Shown: one piece after another, positions 1-13,613 of the stretch
Layout of the letters: each line of letters opens with the position of its first letter
How positions within the stretch are numbered: position 1 is the stretch's first letter
Source of the DNA: Burhinus oedicnemus
Lineage: Eukaryota > Chordata > Aves > Charadriiformes > Burhinidae
Assembly (NCBI GenBank): GCA_008921705.1
Contig: VFFE01009182.1
Location: 2,066,013 to 2,130,012, forward strand
DNA: 64,000 nt
Direction of reading: 5' to 3'
The notes under the pieces: generated by a model
The model's database searches: none
Told to the model about the DNA's origin: nothing
What the model saw: the letters and a program-made list of their open reading frames with translations, nothing else
Translations under genes and position numbers: made by a program

Positions 1-100
1 TAGTTGATAACTTAATGCTACTGTTAATTGGTGAACATTCTAAAATATGTCAGGACAAGTTTAAATAGGAGGCATTAATTGGGATTTGTCCCATATGGGA

Positions 101-480
101 TTCGTCTTGGGCCCGCACGAACAGAGAGACAAATGAAAAGGCTTCTCTCCCATTCGAAACGTGACCTCTCTGGGCTTATTTAGGCTCTTGATATAACAGG
201 CACTGAACTAGCTAATGAGCTTGGCACCGTTTCAGACAGCTGGATTAGAGTCAGTGATAAAGTGCAGCAGAAGGCACCTCTTGGCACAGGTCCCTGTAAC
301 TCATCCCGCCAGCCTGGAAATCCAGCAGAGGAGAGGGGTCCTCCAGGCTGGGGCTGGAGGCTCCTTCCGAGTCCGGAGAAACTGTGCCATTCGTCAAAGA
401 CGCATTTAACTATACGTGCTTATACTGCAAGTGCAGAGCAATATATCTAACAGAAATAAGTCACAGGACCGCGCCAAGCT
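101..480. other. CpG-enriched left-edge segment
   Basis: About 14 CpG dinucleotides occur in 380 bp, in a window where CpG is otherwise scarce, and 300-400 is GC-rich. A 12-bp perfect palindrome (TCCCATATGGGA) sits just upstream at 89-100. Three short overlapping open frames (60-odd codons) cross the segment but resemble nothing I know. A splice-donor-like ACTGTAAGTT occurs at its right end (about 480-490). It could be a regulatory element or a non-coding first exon; this is inference from composition only. Confidence 0.3.
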
Positions 481-3400
481 ACTGTAAGTTACTCCCCCAT
501 GGACAAATACTCTGTCACTCTTTGCAGAAAAGAGAAACTTTCACAAACCAAAAGCTTCATTACAGTCCACGGACATAGTTGCAACTCATACCCTTTTAAC
601 TAGGACTCTCATCAGCTACACTTACTTTACACCATGGAGCATGAATTTCATATGGATGTCCTTTAAACTACCTGGGAAATATGCTTAGCAGTTTATGCTC
701 CTGAAACGATACAGGTAGCCAGCATTACAGGGAAGTGTTTCAAAACAAGCAGAATACAGTAGTCGGGTAACACACAAGCATGAGATGCCACTGCTTCAGA
801 TAAGGGTAAATAATGGCAGTGTTCAGTATATAGTTTGGTGATTAAAAGAAATAAAAGTTTCAACCATAATCTCTTTGCTGACTTCATTGTTGTGTGTTAC
901 CTTGCAGGGACAAAATTTGAGAGAGCATTTTTTAAAAAATGGTTTAAATTTAACTACTCTAAGCCCTTCAGCTAAGCAGTGGTTACATGCAGTATCTTTG
1001 TGTGTTTTAGAAGATTTTTTTTCATTTAAAATAGTTATCAATGTTAGATCACAATATCAACAGAGTAGGAAGGAGCTTATTTAGTTATTTCCTACAATGG
1101 AGTCTACTTTGAGATTCTCAGGTTCATATATTCTTTCTAATAAACCCTGAGCAGTTTTCTATTCCCTTTTTCTCTTTCACCCCCCTCCCACTCTGTATCT
1201 TCCTGTGAAAAATTATTTTGGTATGAAAGGGTGTATTTGCAGATTTTGTGGATATAATAGCAAGAACATTGAGGAGTGTATTCCTAAATGGGCGAACATG
1301 GTTTTTAACCTAACTTTATTATTATATGGTCCCTGAAATATATCAAGGGATTTAAAACGTTCCTCTTGGAATACAACTGTGGCAGGCTTGTATCATTTCC
1401 CATCCACATTACATTGTGTATGATGTGAAGGGATTCACGGAGCTTTCTTTTCTTCTCTCATTACAATCTTTGTCACTAAGAATGAGGTATCCAAATTTTA
1501 ATGCCTCATATATTTTGTCAGCTGTAGTGGTGTGCTATACCACTTTGACCTTTTTGATTGGCTTGCCATTTCAGTCCTTCCTATTTACAGCTTCATTAAC
1601 CTGTGGGGGAGAGGTGGACTGGCTAACCAATCAACGCATGGTGTATTGAAAGGTCAGTGTAGTCCAGCGTATTTACAATCCCTTCACAAACCACATGCAA
1701 GTGGAAGATGTAGAGTTCCCCATTTAGGATGGCAAAGTTACAGCAATAGGAAAAATGAAGTGACATGAATTCATTCCAAATCCCAGACATTAAGAAAATG
1801 AAAGGAAACAGTGAAACCCCTCCAATTCCATTTCAGAGAGATACCACATTTGTCAACTCGTAGTTCTTAGCAAAAAACATTTGATCTTGACTAGATGAGA
1901 CTACCCAGATAAGTGAAATCTACAATTATTACTATTTTGAATCAGTCTTGAAGTCAACTCTGAAAAGCATTTCATTGCCTGTTTAATATAATCTTGGGAA
2001 GAAAGAATGAAAACTGAATGAGCTCTTTTGCACAGAGAGCTTTTTAAACAGGAAATATCCAGATTTTGCCAACATTCTTTTCTATAGACTTCATTAAATG
2101 TCATCTTCCATATGAGAAAACATTAGTAATAGTTATGTAATTAGTGCCATTGTAAGATAAATAATTCTAAACTGGTTCATAAAACAAACTTCTGTAAAGA
2201 CCACAAAGAGATAGGACAAAATTTAGACTAAACATTGAGTTTGATAGCAGAGGGCACTGTGCTATAGGAGGCTCTGTCTTTCAGATAAGAAGAAAAACTA
2301 AACTAATGGCCACTTACGATCATTGAGGTTGTTTAAGCATGTTAATCTTAGTGACCTGGCCAGATTCCAGCTTCTGTAATTACAGGTCTCTCAATGTACC
2401 TAATTTTCCCTAAACCTAATTGTTTTGGGGCAGCAATGGGGTGGGGGGAAAGATAGCCTCCCTTACTAAGTACCTGAGTGTTCCTACATGAAGTGGAACA
2501 GCATTTCTGTGGTGAAAAGACAAGGAAATCGTTTTGCATGCAGAAGTTTGAACACTGGTTATGGAACTACTTGGGAAAGTAACATACAGCAGAGAAATTT
2601 TGAAAAGTAAGATTTCCCCTACATTCTTATCAATGAATAAATAATGCCAGCTCCAACTAGTATTTTGCCTGTATTTCTTGCAAGAAATACTACTTCTCTG
2701 TCCAGAACCAGGAAAAAAAAATCATTAAAAAACCAGATGAAATAGGAAATAATTCATTCAGCTGTTTAGGTTGATAAGGTTTAGGTTTTATTTTGCCTGT
2801 CCATTTTAGCCTTTTTGGCACACCTCCAGTCTTCTCAGCTTCCCACAGTCACTACTGGTACATGTCCAGTGGCTGTTGTTATTTATTTATTTAACTTTTA
2901 TTCTTTATTTAAATTAAAGTAACATTTATGAAACAACTAATTTCACAGCCATATACATGCATATAATGAAAGTCTGTAAGGTCTAAGGAGCAGGGATATA
3001 ACGACAGACATTTTTATGACCAAAGCAAATCGACTGAAAGACCTCTTTAGAGTTACACAAGATGCTTGTGGCAAAGGCAGAAAATAGTGTGGGCCTCCTG
3101 AATGCCCATGCAGAATGTTTAAAACAACAGTATCAGCCATGACAGCTCTACTAATGCTTCAATTTCTAAACAAGAGAAAATCGTAAGCTCAAAAATAAAA
3201 GCATAAATAAAATTGAAATGGCTAACAAATGGCAAAGCAGTAAGTACAAATAAAGCATGAATTAAGTTAAATATTTCCAGCAAGGTGAAGGGTTATACAC
3301 CTGCTGCATTGCATTTAGTAGCTACACTTCGAGCATATACACGTGATCTTGTGCACCTGAAGAACTCAGTGAGAGAATTCAAATGCTTATATTTCTCTTC

Positions 3401-5223
3401 CTGTTAAACATATTGAGAATATTAAGGTCCCATCCAATTTGATACTGTTTAATACACTTCTAAGATGGTGATTATCTCCTACCTTTCTCAGAGAAGCCAA
3501 CTCTCCCCTTCATAAGTTTCACATTTGTTGATTGTGAAAGACCATGCATGATGTGAAGAAGCAGAGCACAATAAAAATTGACTAGTCTTAAGAGAGGGAG
3601 ACTATCGATGCAAACTATAAATAAACAAAATCTTAGATTGTATTGGCGTATCCTTTATATATACACGCAGCAGTATTTGAACAAAAATCTTGTCATTTCA
3701 TGACTTCTCTCCAATGTGTTAGTCACACAAAATGGTTTTGAGAAGTGTTATACTAACTGGTCATTTTCACTTTATTTACCACAAACTGAAACCGCAAAAT
3801 TAATTAGATCCTATTGCTAATCAGAGGGATCTGCTCCAAAGAATTACTCTGACATATTGGTAACTTGGTAATGTGTTAAATTTCTGTAGGCCAGTAATTT
3901 TTCTTGGCTTCCTCTACATAAACATCTAATAGTAAAAAAAGTAAATCAACAGTTTTATTGAAGTCTGTGTTGATTTAAACCATCTGAAGTTCTGGCTCAG
4001 TACTGAGAAGAGATTATTTGTTATTGCAAGCAAAGCATACGTAAAATGTAGGATATTTTATCTTTAGAGGCTTGGCTGGAAATGTTGTTCTTGGGTGCAT
4101 GAAGAAAATTGAAGACAAACATTTTGAACATGAGAAAAATTTCCTCAGATTTTATGACCTCTGAAGAAAGAAGATGATTGATTTATATAACCTAATTCTA
4201 CACTCATCGTTTTATTTGTGTTGTTGCTTATCAAACATGCTCTCTTCCATTATAAAATAAGCCAAATCCTTGTTCAATTAATTTGTATAATATATTAGCT
4301 GATGCCATCATAATTAAGGTTTCTTTAATTCCTTTGATCATTATCTTCATTGAGTCCTAAAAATGTCTTGGATTTGTCAGAAACTCCTTAACATACACAG
4401 CTGTCTCCAAATAGTAGGCAGTAACAGTGAACTCACCGGAAAAGCCAAGAAAAAAAATAATCAAGACAAATCAAACCAACAGGAATTCTAATCCTTAATA
4501 AAGACAATTTTTTGCTCAGCTCAGCTAAAAGGAGGTAGCCAATTGCAAAAGACACCACAGTGATCTTTGGTTCTTTATTCTTACTACTGCAATCCTGAAT
4601 GCTTTGAATAGCCATACATACATGTGTTCAATATTTTTTGCAGGATATAGATCAAGTTAAAAAGAAAAAAGCAAAACATTTGCAGGAAAATAAATTGAAT
4701 GAGTACTGCAAACAAGCATTTAGGAATGCAGTTCCATCCTGGTACCTTTTATCAATTTGATACAAGAACAGGTTTTACAAAGATGAAAATGGAATTTTCT
4801 TCTTTATTGTGATGTAGCATATATATCAGAAAAGGGACACAAATGTTTTTCCCAACATTATTTTTATAAGAACAAAGATAGTCGAAGTGGCTTTTGATTT
4901 AAATTAATATTGCAGTAGCTACTGTTGGCAAAACCTCTGTTCTATGTCAACAAAGACATTGCTACCTGATGGCAGCACTAGCTTAACTTTATGCCTACAG
5001 TAACTTGTGGAGTTTGAGAAACGTTGTGCCCCAAAGCAAAATTCTGCAGAGATTCTTTGGTCACAGTTTAAGTTGAAAGGGGGACCTGTTCCCATTCACT
5101 TACTCCTGTCCCTCTACCAGTGAAGGGTAAGCACTACGGTTTTATGGGACACAGTGATTTCTTAGAACTCACTTGTTGACACTCATAATACCAGGAAGAT
5201 GGACTGGAAATTATGTTTCCAGA
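481..5223. other. Unique non-coding AT-rich sequence
   Basis: No gene or recognisable transposable element is seen. The short open frames here (all under 80 codons) lack family motifs and consistent splice contexts. Occasional poly-A and poly-T runs are the only simple structure. Confidence 0.6.
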
Positions 5224-5322
5224 CAAATACATGTATAGTTAACATATAGTTTTATACATGCATATAGTTAGCTATATTTTTTATATATATGTGTGGGTAA
5301 ATAAATGTATGTATGTATATAC
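5224..5322. repeat. TA/TG-rich low-complexity tract
   Basis: This stretch is dominated by TATA, ATATAT, TGTG and GTATGTATGTAT steps, an imperfect TA/TG microsatellite-like tract. It is likely to vary in length between individuals. No function is implied. Confidence 0.6.
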
Positions 5323-8300
5323 AAGTACACACTTCATCTGAAGTTACTCTGAAAGAGTTAGAGACTACTAAGTGAGACACTCAGAATTATTTCACTTAAC
5401 TTGATATAATATTATTTTTTCAGAAAGTTCCAGTTTACTAGGTAGGATTTTCAGTTGTAAGATATACTTTAGAATAAAAAAGAATAAAAATGCTCCCACT
5501 GCTGTTCCTCCTTCCCTTCCATTCCCCGGTTCCAGAGCTGTCCAATAAGGCCTGAGATTTATAATGTGAGTCAAATGATTTGAAATATTTTCTTGATAAA
5601 CCACAGATGTAGGAAACCAAAGTTTAAGCTCCCCATCTCCCATTTTCTTTATGGTATGTCTCCCCACCAAAGAGCTAGAGTCAGGAAGTTTATTCCAGTT
5701 TGCCATCCACCAGAAAAGTCATAGGACAGCCAATAGCCGGTAAGCAATAGATTCCACCAATGTGAAATACAGAAGGTGAGGTTCACATTCATACTTCAGG
5801 TTAGGTAAGTGTAGAGACCTGAACGTGACTCACCCAACCTGGGTACCTGATGACTCTTTCCTTCTCCATCTTCTTCTTCCCTACACCATCCCTTGGAGAT
5901 GCTAAGACATAAATAAATGCTAAATACCACTGTGTATCTAAAGGCTTTAGAGAGGTCAATTTTTTTATAAAATTAATTGCAATGTCTGCAAATCACAGTT
6001 ACTGAAGGGAGGTATGTTTGCCACAACTTGCAGTGCTTCTGAGGACATCAGGAAGCACATGAGAGCGGGAGGTACTCAGGTACCTTGGAAAGGCAATTTT
6101 TGGTGTTATTTGTTCATTTTGATGAAGGAACACTTCTACCTGAAGACAATTTCTGATATTTCTGAAGAAATGAAAATAGTTCACAAACAGCCAATTACTT
6201 CATAGGGATAAAAAAATTCTTCCTGGCCCATGCTGGTGACTGTGAAGCATGGGTTCCATTAAACCATTATACTGGTTGAAAGCGAAGCTTCCTTTATGTT
6301 TTATGAGCACCCCAAAAACAAGGCTGGGAACAGTGTGGACTCAATGGCCCATGAATACTGCCAATGAATATGGGCATTCAGACTACAAGGTTGGGAAGAA
6401 CACGATACAGAAACCATTACCACATAAATGGGTTTTTTTCCTATATATACATCGACATGAGAGATAAATTAAAAAATACACTATTAAAGCTGACTTTGTA
6501 AGAAGCAGTTTTTTCACTATTTGAATCAGGCCAGATCTTACAAGCAATTTCACTGGCTTAATTGTAAAAGTTCTCCATCCCTGATACATTTTTTAAAAAA
6601 TAGAAAATATAAAAGTACTTTTCCAAAATGATAGGCTTTATCCTGTTTGCAAATGCCTATAGATAGAACTCCTGTGACATCAACATGGAATTTTTCCTGT
6701 TGAGATGAATAAAGTAAGGTTTATTAAAGCAATCAACTGCAAATCAGACAAAAATGAGCTTGCAAAGTGAAAAATCCACTTAAGTTTAGGCAAAACCCAC
6801 TCCTTAGTTATTAAAAGAGCAAAGGTTTCCTTTAAGTATGCCTACATATTGCCAGGGCAAAGTTAGTAGTTCTGGACATTTTGTTAAAACAGCACTTTAT
6901 TTCACAGAGAAACTAATTGTATTTACCATTTTAGTCTCTCCCATTTTCAACTGTGTTGTCTGTCTTATTCTGCACTCTACATTTTGACAGAGGCAAGAGT
7001 TTTCTATCCAAGAGCTAAAATAGGGAATGTAAACACAAACAGGATCATAAAATGGTGAGCAATTTATTCCTTGATACAGATAGGTAAGAACTGTCAGGGA
7101 GTAACCATTTCCCTAGAAATGAATAAGTAGAGAGATATCTGCTGCCCTTCCCATGCTGTCCCCTATGGAATCATAGATATGAATTGAGATCCTGCGTAAT
7201 GCCAATGGAAAGAGGATATTGCATCCATGAACTGCGAAAGGGAGTGTCTGTGTATGATTGCTCACTAATAAGACTGTCCACATGTCCATGGGCTTATGCA
7301 TGTACATATGCACACACAGACAAATTACAAAGTAGCTACAGAATAACCTAACAAAAAGGAAGCAAATCTGAAACCTGTAAATTAGGTGTATAAAAGGTAC
7401 ACAGAGCAACCGGGGAGACGAAGGGTCCAATAGATCTCAGCTGACATCCCTGCATCCCTGCAATAACAAGCAGGGTGGTCAGCAGGAAAGGATTTGTGCA
7501 ACAAAGTGGTTGTTGCTAAGGCCCCAAAGCGCACGCCATAAGCATTTCAGGGCATTTTACTAAGATGAGCTCTAGCCTGGTCCTGTGGATCTTCTGAGAC
7601 TCCAGGAAGGAGCCCAGTTCATGTGCTCCAAGACTGCTTTGCGAAGCAAGCTGAAAAACAGTAAGTGAGACAATGGGGAGATTTTTTTTCCAAGAGGAAA
7701 CCTCTGCTGGGAACTAAAATGCTACTGTAGGCACACATCACTCTATTCTGGACTGTACATATATGAGAAATACCAGATGCTCATCTCTCTTCCACAGTGA
7801 TGATGGAGTTAGTTTCCAGGTTTTGCAAACAGCCACTGCTACATTCTTTCAATTTCAGACACATATATTTAGATGAGATAATGCTTACAAAATGCAGTTT
7901 AAACATATCTCACTGCAGAACACTAGGCTATTGCTTTTGCCTTTGGTGAAGAGTTGAGTGCAACATGAGCACAGTGGTTCAGTAGGTGAGCTTTCAGAGA
8001 GGCAACAGAAGTAGAATGCATTAGTATCATTTAGAAAAACATCAGACATTTTGGGTCCATTTTCATACAATCCACAGCAAAATAAAATGCTATGGGAGTG
8101 TTTTCTTAAGTGAAACACTTCACGAGTTCATTTCTTGGAAAAGGGATTTATTTGAAAGAATGAAACATAACCACCGCTTAAATGGTTTGTCACTAGGCCA
8201 AGGAGCAACCCTTGCACTGAGTGGGCACAGCACTTTACATAGTTGATGATTAAATGATAATGGCAGCATTTCAACAAAAGCAACATTAACTGCCTACAGC

Positions 8301-11300
8301 AAAAGCAGAAGTCATGTGAGGGAAGCAGAGACCATGCTGGATCATGCTAAGGATTCCCAAAAGATGAAAGCATTTTGCTCATACTTCCTCTCCATCAGAG
8401 AGATGAAGTAAGAGATCACTTCGCTTCTGTGTCTTCCCACTTTTATGTTAAATTTTTTCTGCATCTCTTGCTCGTTTTGCCGTTTCTTGCTCTCTCTTTT
8501 TATACACGTCTCCTGGAAAGGGCAGATGTTATTTGGGATTTGTTAGAAGGTAGATGTTCCCAGCATTAATAACAGCATGCCTGAAGCAGCCTGATGTAGC
8601 AGTTATTGTTAGAGAGTATTTTTACATCAAAATGTTACAAAAAGTGCACCTCTGTAGGGTTTCACTGGGAGATCACATGATAGTTGCTGTTTCTATTGTA
8701 TTTCACTTTACATTTGCATGTCCATTTAAACCTGAAAATCAAATCAAGTTTTAGGGACAGAGGAGAATGAATATCTGCATGGAACTGCACAAATGCTGCA
8801 CATGAAAGGCAGCATAAATTTGAATTACTTGCATTTATAACTAAATTCATGTGAATTCCTTGCCACACAGAGGACAGGATGGTGGTCATAACACCCACAA
8901 TCATAAGAAAAAAATAATGTCATAGCTTTGATACAAAAAGTGCGTTGCGTTTCATTTTAGAACTTTTTGGGGCTTAAAAAACAGAATATTTTTCTGGATA
9001 ATGCTCCACAGATAAATTTTCAAGCTGAGGCTATCCATGGAATAATAGAGATTTCGAAAAATGAATTGGGAAGAAAGCAGCTAAGAGTGTGGAAAAACCT
9101 CTCCACAGTTCTATCACTCTCCAAGGAAAGAAAGTCTAATTGTGAGACATTTGCCACCGCTTCCTTCACAGTCAGCAAAACTTGTCTCTCAAGCAAAGAA
9201 GCAAACCCAGGAGTCAGCAGCAGAACTCACTTTCATATTCATATTAATAGTCTTGGAATAAATTCAATTGCAACATCAAATTTTCCTCCTTTACTCTTTG
9301 GTAGCTGAATAAAAACATGCTGAGATCTAGGCTTCATACAAAACTTCATGAAAGGCAAAGAAATAAAGATAATCATCTGAGAATTAATAGATGTCCTCAG
9401 TGATGCCTCACAAAGGAAAATAATGACTAAACCACTTATTTGTGTGCAGTTTGTGATTTTACAATGCAAACAAATGTGAACTTACAGAAAAAAAGATTAT
9501 GATGGAGGAATAAGCTGACAAGGAGTGAAATCATGCTGTACACAACAGGGAGATACTATATGCCCAGATTACATAGTTATTTCTAGTGCCTCCTGCCCCA
9601 CCAAGTGGACTAATAGTGTTATTTTTTATCATAAATTTGTATATCTTTTTTCTTTCAGAACTAAATGAAGTATATGTTCCCATAGCAACAAAAGCTAATT
9701 CTTTCCAAATTTAGGTCTGAGCCTTTAGCACTGAATTCCATGGAAGCTCACTTTCATATGAATCTTTGAAATGTGTTATTATACAGGCAGTTTTAATCTG
9801 CAAAGCTCAAAGATGGAGGCGGAAAAAAATCAGTGATCTACACATGGCACAATATGCACATCCATAAATGTACCATAAACTTCAATTTCTTAATCCTTTA
9901 CAACTCCTGAAAAAATCTGTTTAACATGTTTGCTGCTGCTTTTTGCAAAATTTTTGTTCCAGAACATAACAATGGTTCTTAAATAGTTTATAGTTCTAAA
10001 TGAGAGCCTTGCAAAATGTATACAGTGAGTTCCAGCCTTGTAACAACAAGAACAGATATTAGGAATATTTCATTTAGACAACCACTTAAATACTGTTTCA
10101 TTGCATGAAATTAATAGGACTAGAGAAGACTTCCAAGGACAAGAGCAACAGGACTGAAACAAATGCCAACTCAGGCTCCAAAAACCTAAGGGAAAACTCC
10201 CTATATTATGCCTAGGATGGGGAGAGTTCCAGGTATAGAAAAAGTGTCATCAAATTCATCAGGAACATTAGCCATTAATTCATGTCCCATTTTTAAAAAG
10301 GTACAGTCCACATCTTCTCCACCGCACCAAAGTGATGCAGTTTTCTTTTGCTTGTAGGTGAAGGTGTTCATTCACTTTTCACATAGGAAGGTTATCTCAG
10401 AGTTTCTCCTTTCCCACTCATGTTTTCATTCCAAGTTTTCAAAGACTAAATTACTTCTTTAATATAAATTATGAAATGTATGGCAGCATTTATAGTATTC
10501 TATTACAAAATTTTAAAATAGCTCAGAAAAAGACTAAAGCGTATGCTCAAAAGTAACTTTAATTTAGGACTACACAAGTCAGAGAACAATTTATCTTCGT
10601 AGATGCTGAAAGGAAGGTTAAACCATCCTAAGTCCCAAATCTTTGGTTACAGGGGGTGTCATTAATTTTCCATAATGAAGCAATTTTCACTGCATTCATA
10701 ACAGATAATGCCCTCCCATCTCCCTCTTGTATTAGAGTGAGTTTTATACTACCTCAGAATAACACAACATTTGTATTAAAGTTTCATGATTTCTCAGAAA
10801 AAAGCATTTCCTATATACGATTTAGATTGTAATGCCCATCCTATCCAGGCACACCTAAAATCTCTACACTTCTATCCAATGATCTCTGTCCATTGATATT
10901 TGAAATATTATTGACACTACAAAGCATCGTAATATTCTGAAAATTATACATTTAAATATGTATTCAAATAGAAGATGAAAGTATCTGCTAAACATTCTGG
11001 TGTCAGTGCAGTTGTGCCTGAAGGTAACTGGACATTAACACATTTATCACTAGTAACTTGGAAACTGCTTTATTTTACTTTTATTGAGACTTTGCTCTGT
11101 TTTTGCTTAGTTTGGCTCAATCCAGGAAGCAACAAATCCAGTACGAGCACAAAAACTGCAGAACAGCAGTAGATACAGTGCCAGAAGTAGCTTCATGCAA
11201 CCAGGAAAAGACAAAATACCACAGTCCACAGGAGAAAAAACACTAACAGCAGGCTACTTCACCTAATTCTTTGAATCACAAAAATACTTTTTTTCTTCAT

Positions 11301-13584
11301 CAAGAGGAAGAGTAGGAGCATAGCCTATTCAGCATAAAATATGGAGCAGGATTCCCATTGCGGTGCATTATGTCTACAGAGATGGTATTTTTCCAGCAAA
11401 CCATAATATCTAAGCAAGTTTCCTGAACTGCAGTCCAAATGGCCACTGTCCTTTATGAGGTCCTGAGGCTTTCCGCAGCCACAGGAAGAGAGTATAACAC
11501 AAATGGTGTTTACTGTAGTTCTGTAGAAGCAAAAAACATCCCTTTAAGATGTTTGTATATTACACATCTCATATCCTAAAAAGAACATAGGGATTGAAGG
11601 CTCACCCTATTAAAAATAATTACTGAGATGTTTAGAAAAGCAACTTTAGTTTACAAATATACTAATATAATTTTTTTTTTCCTGCTCTTTCTCAAGATAT
11701 GAGAGTTTTCATCTTCCTCATTAGAAGAGTTCTGCATGCAAGTGATAGCTGCTAAAAATGTACATCATTCATGCCCTCACAGTCTGAAACATTAGGAATG
11801 ATGGGCCCAGTTCTGGTCTCAAACGTCTAGATAAATCCCACCATTAATCACATAGCAAGGTTCCAACAGGTTTTTACAAGGTATTCCTCAATAAATGCTT
11901 GCATTTCAGAGACCGATATGAATATATATGCAACATAAGCCTGGAAGACATCCAGGTTGTCTTCCAGGGTTATTTGATTTTTAAAAGTCATCACTAAGTC
12001 AGGCTCATAGAATTATGCAATAACACCAGGAGCGGCCATCGCAAAGCATCAGCTGCTTTAGCCCGTGCTACTATAATCTTTTTTATGTGTCACAAGGTAG
12101 CAAACCCAGAAATAGGGACTGTTATATACTGGAAGCATTTTTGAAGAGTTAGCAATTTTTTAAGACCTTAAAATCAGTATATTCCAAATTATTTCCCTGT
12201 TACATTTCAGCTTCTCTGTGCTGATTAAACCTTCCAGACAAACCATATAGAATTGGAGAGATATATTGCTGAAGCCTTTTACATTTTTTACACCCTTTTC
12301 AACATTCAATCCTGAATTATGCATTTAATGCGAACTTAGAAACTCTTTAAATATCTCATCATCTTTTATTTAGAGATAGCTTAACTTGAAAAGTCCTCTT
12401 AGGAGGATTTGTTTTACATTTTTAAAGAGCAATATTTCCTTTACAACCAAGCCTTAAGTGGTCTTACTTAAAAGCAGTCTTAGCTTCTTTCAGGAGATTT
12501 TTATTGGATTTGCACTAGTGGTCGTAAAAGCTATTTCTAAATGTCTAAATCAGTAGCAATACATTTTGTTCATCTGTGTTTGCCCCAATATTAATAATTC
12601 TTCAAGCTAAAAAACAGAAAATAAACCGCCCCAAATCCCAACAATGCACATAAACATTTATTTCTATGGATTTCTCTTCCTTTCTATACACAATGTTTCT
12701 AGAGATGATCAATATGGCAATTTTCTGCCAACCCAGAAGGCTAATTACCACTCATTTTCAGAGACTGTCAAGGCAGAAGTATTAAAGCATTCTGAAATAA
12801 GTCAAAGAGACTCATTAAAGAGCCTTGCTATATGTTTCTTTACCTTTTCCTTGGGGAAACAGGCACATCATTATGGTTTATATGAAGAAGTATTTGACTG
12901 AAAGGGACATCATCATCATATCATCACAAATATATTTTGTTTTGTGTATTTTGTAACTAATTTCTCTTAATTTGAAATGAGTAGTTCTACGGTGGATTTC
13001 TGCGGCAGGGCAGGCGTCCCTCCAATGCATGTACTCAGGATATCCTTTCCCACACTGCTTGTTAAGAGTTAAAGATTTTAAGAGTTTACCTATGGGACTA
13101 TTTCTTAGTGCCTCATAAGCATGAATAAAAATAAACCTGTTCATCCCTTCTGCAGTAAAATTATATTGAATGCACATGTTCATCACATCATCCTCTCAAA
13201 TCAGATGGTCTGTGCTAATCTGTGGATTTTTAAAAGAAAACTCTGCCACCTGTGCAGTCCTGCGTGCACTAGAAATGCTCTTCACAGCTGGGGTAACATC
13301 CAACAGCAGATTTTTCTGGCCTTCATTGCTGCAGTATGCTTAAGAGAAAGGATTGTTCTCTGACAGCAACTGCTTAGCATTTAGTTAATTGTGTGTTGGT
13401 TATCCCATCCTTGAAAGAAAAAGGTGGATGGTCCAATGGAAGGAAGAAGGTGTGTTACAGAAGGCATTTGGCAAGGAACAGGTGAGGAGGAGGTTGATAA
13501 GGCAAAGGAGAGAAAAAAAAAAACCAAACAGTGTCTGGGGAGGAAAGAAGTAAAAGCTATTAATATGCCATTAAAAAGAAAGAA
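5323..13584. other. Unique non-coding sequence
   Basis: Nothing recognisable as a gene. The longest open frames, 8967-9308 (+, 113 codons), 5392-5706 (-, 104), 7113-7430 (-, 105) and 12878-13186 (-, 102), show no domain, signal or repeat architecture I recognise and have AT-ending codons matching the background, so I treat them as chance. The stretch includes one perfect hairpin, listed separately. Confidence 0.55.
11940..11968. repeat. Perfect 11-bp hairpin with 7-nt loop
   Basis: CCTGGAAGACA at 11940-11950 is followed by a 7-nt spacer and its exact reverse complement TGTCTTCCAGG at 11958-11968. Pairing does not extend outside, so it is too short for a microRNA precursor. It is probably a chance or regulatory inverted repeat. 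Confidence 0.6.
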
Positions 13585-13613
13585 GGGGAAGGGGAAGGGG
13601 GAAGGGGAAGGGG
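13585..13613 (+). repeat. (GGGGAA)n tract, potential G-quadruplex
   Basis: Five runs of four or five G are separated by AA spacers: 13585-13588, 13591-13594, 13597-13601, 13604-13607 and 13610-13613. This satisfies the G-quadruplex pattern of at least four G-runs with short loops. It lies in a longer purine-rich stretch (about 13425-13615). Five runs give one spare, and length variation is likely. Confidence 0.8.

Noticed and set aside
7113..7430. 105-codon minus frame, hydrophobic and Cys/Phe-rich
   Set aside because: Looks like membrane segments, but the hydrophobicity follows from T-rich minus-strand DNA; no family match recalled.
7560..7655. Splice-like segment ending AAACA|GTAAGTG on the + strand
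   Set aside because: Only a short 3' portion is open, acceptor choices are weak and the product is unrecognised.
8967..9308. 113-codon + strand frame
   Set aside because: No domain, signal peptide or codon bias distinct from background; length is compatible with chance in 64 kb.
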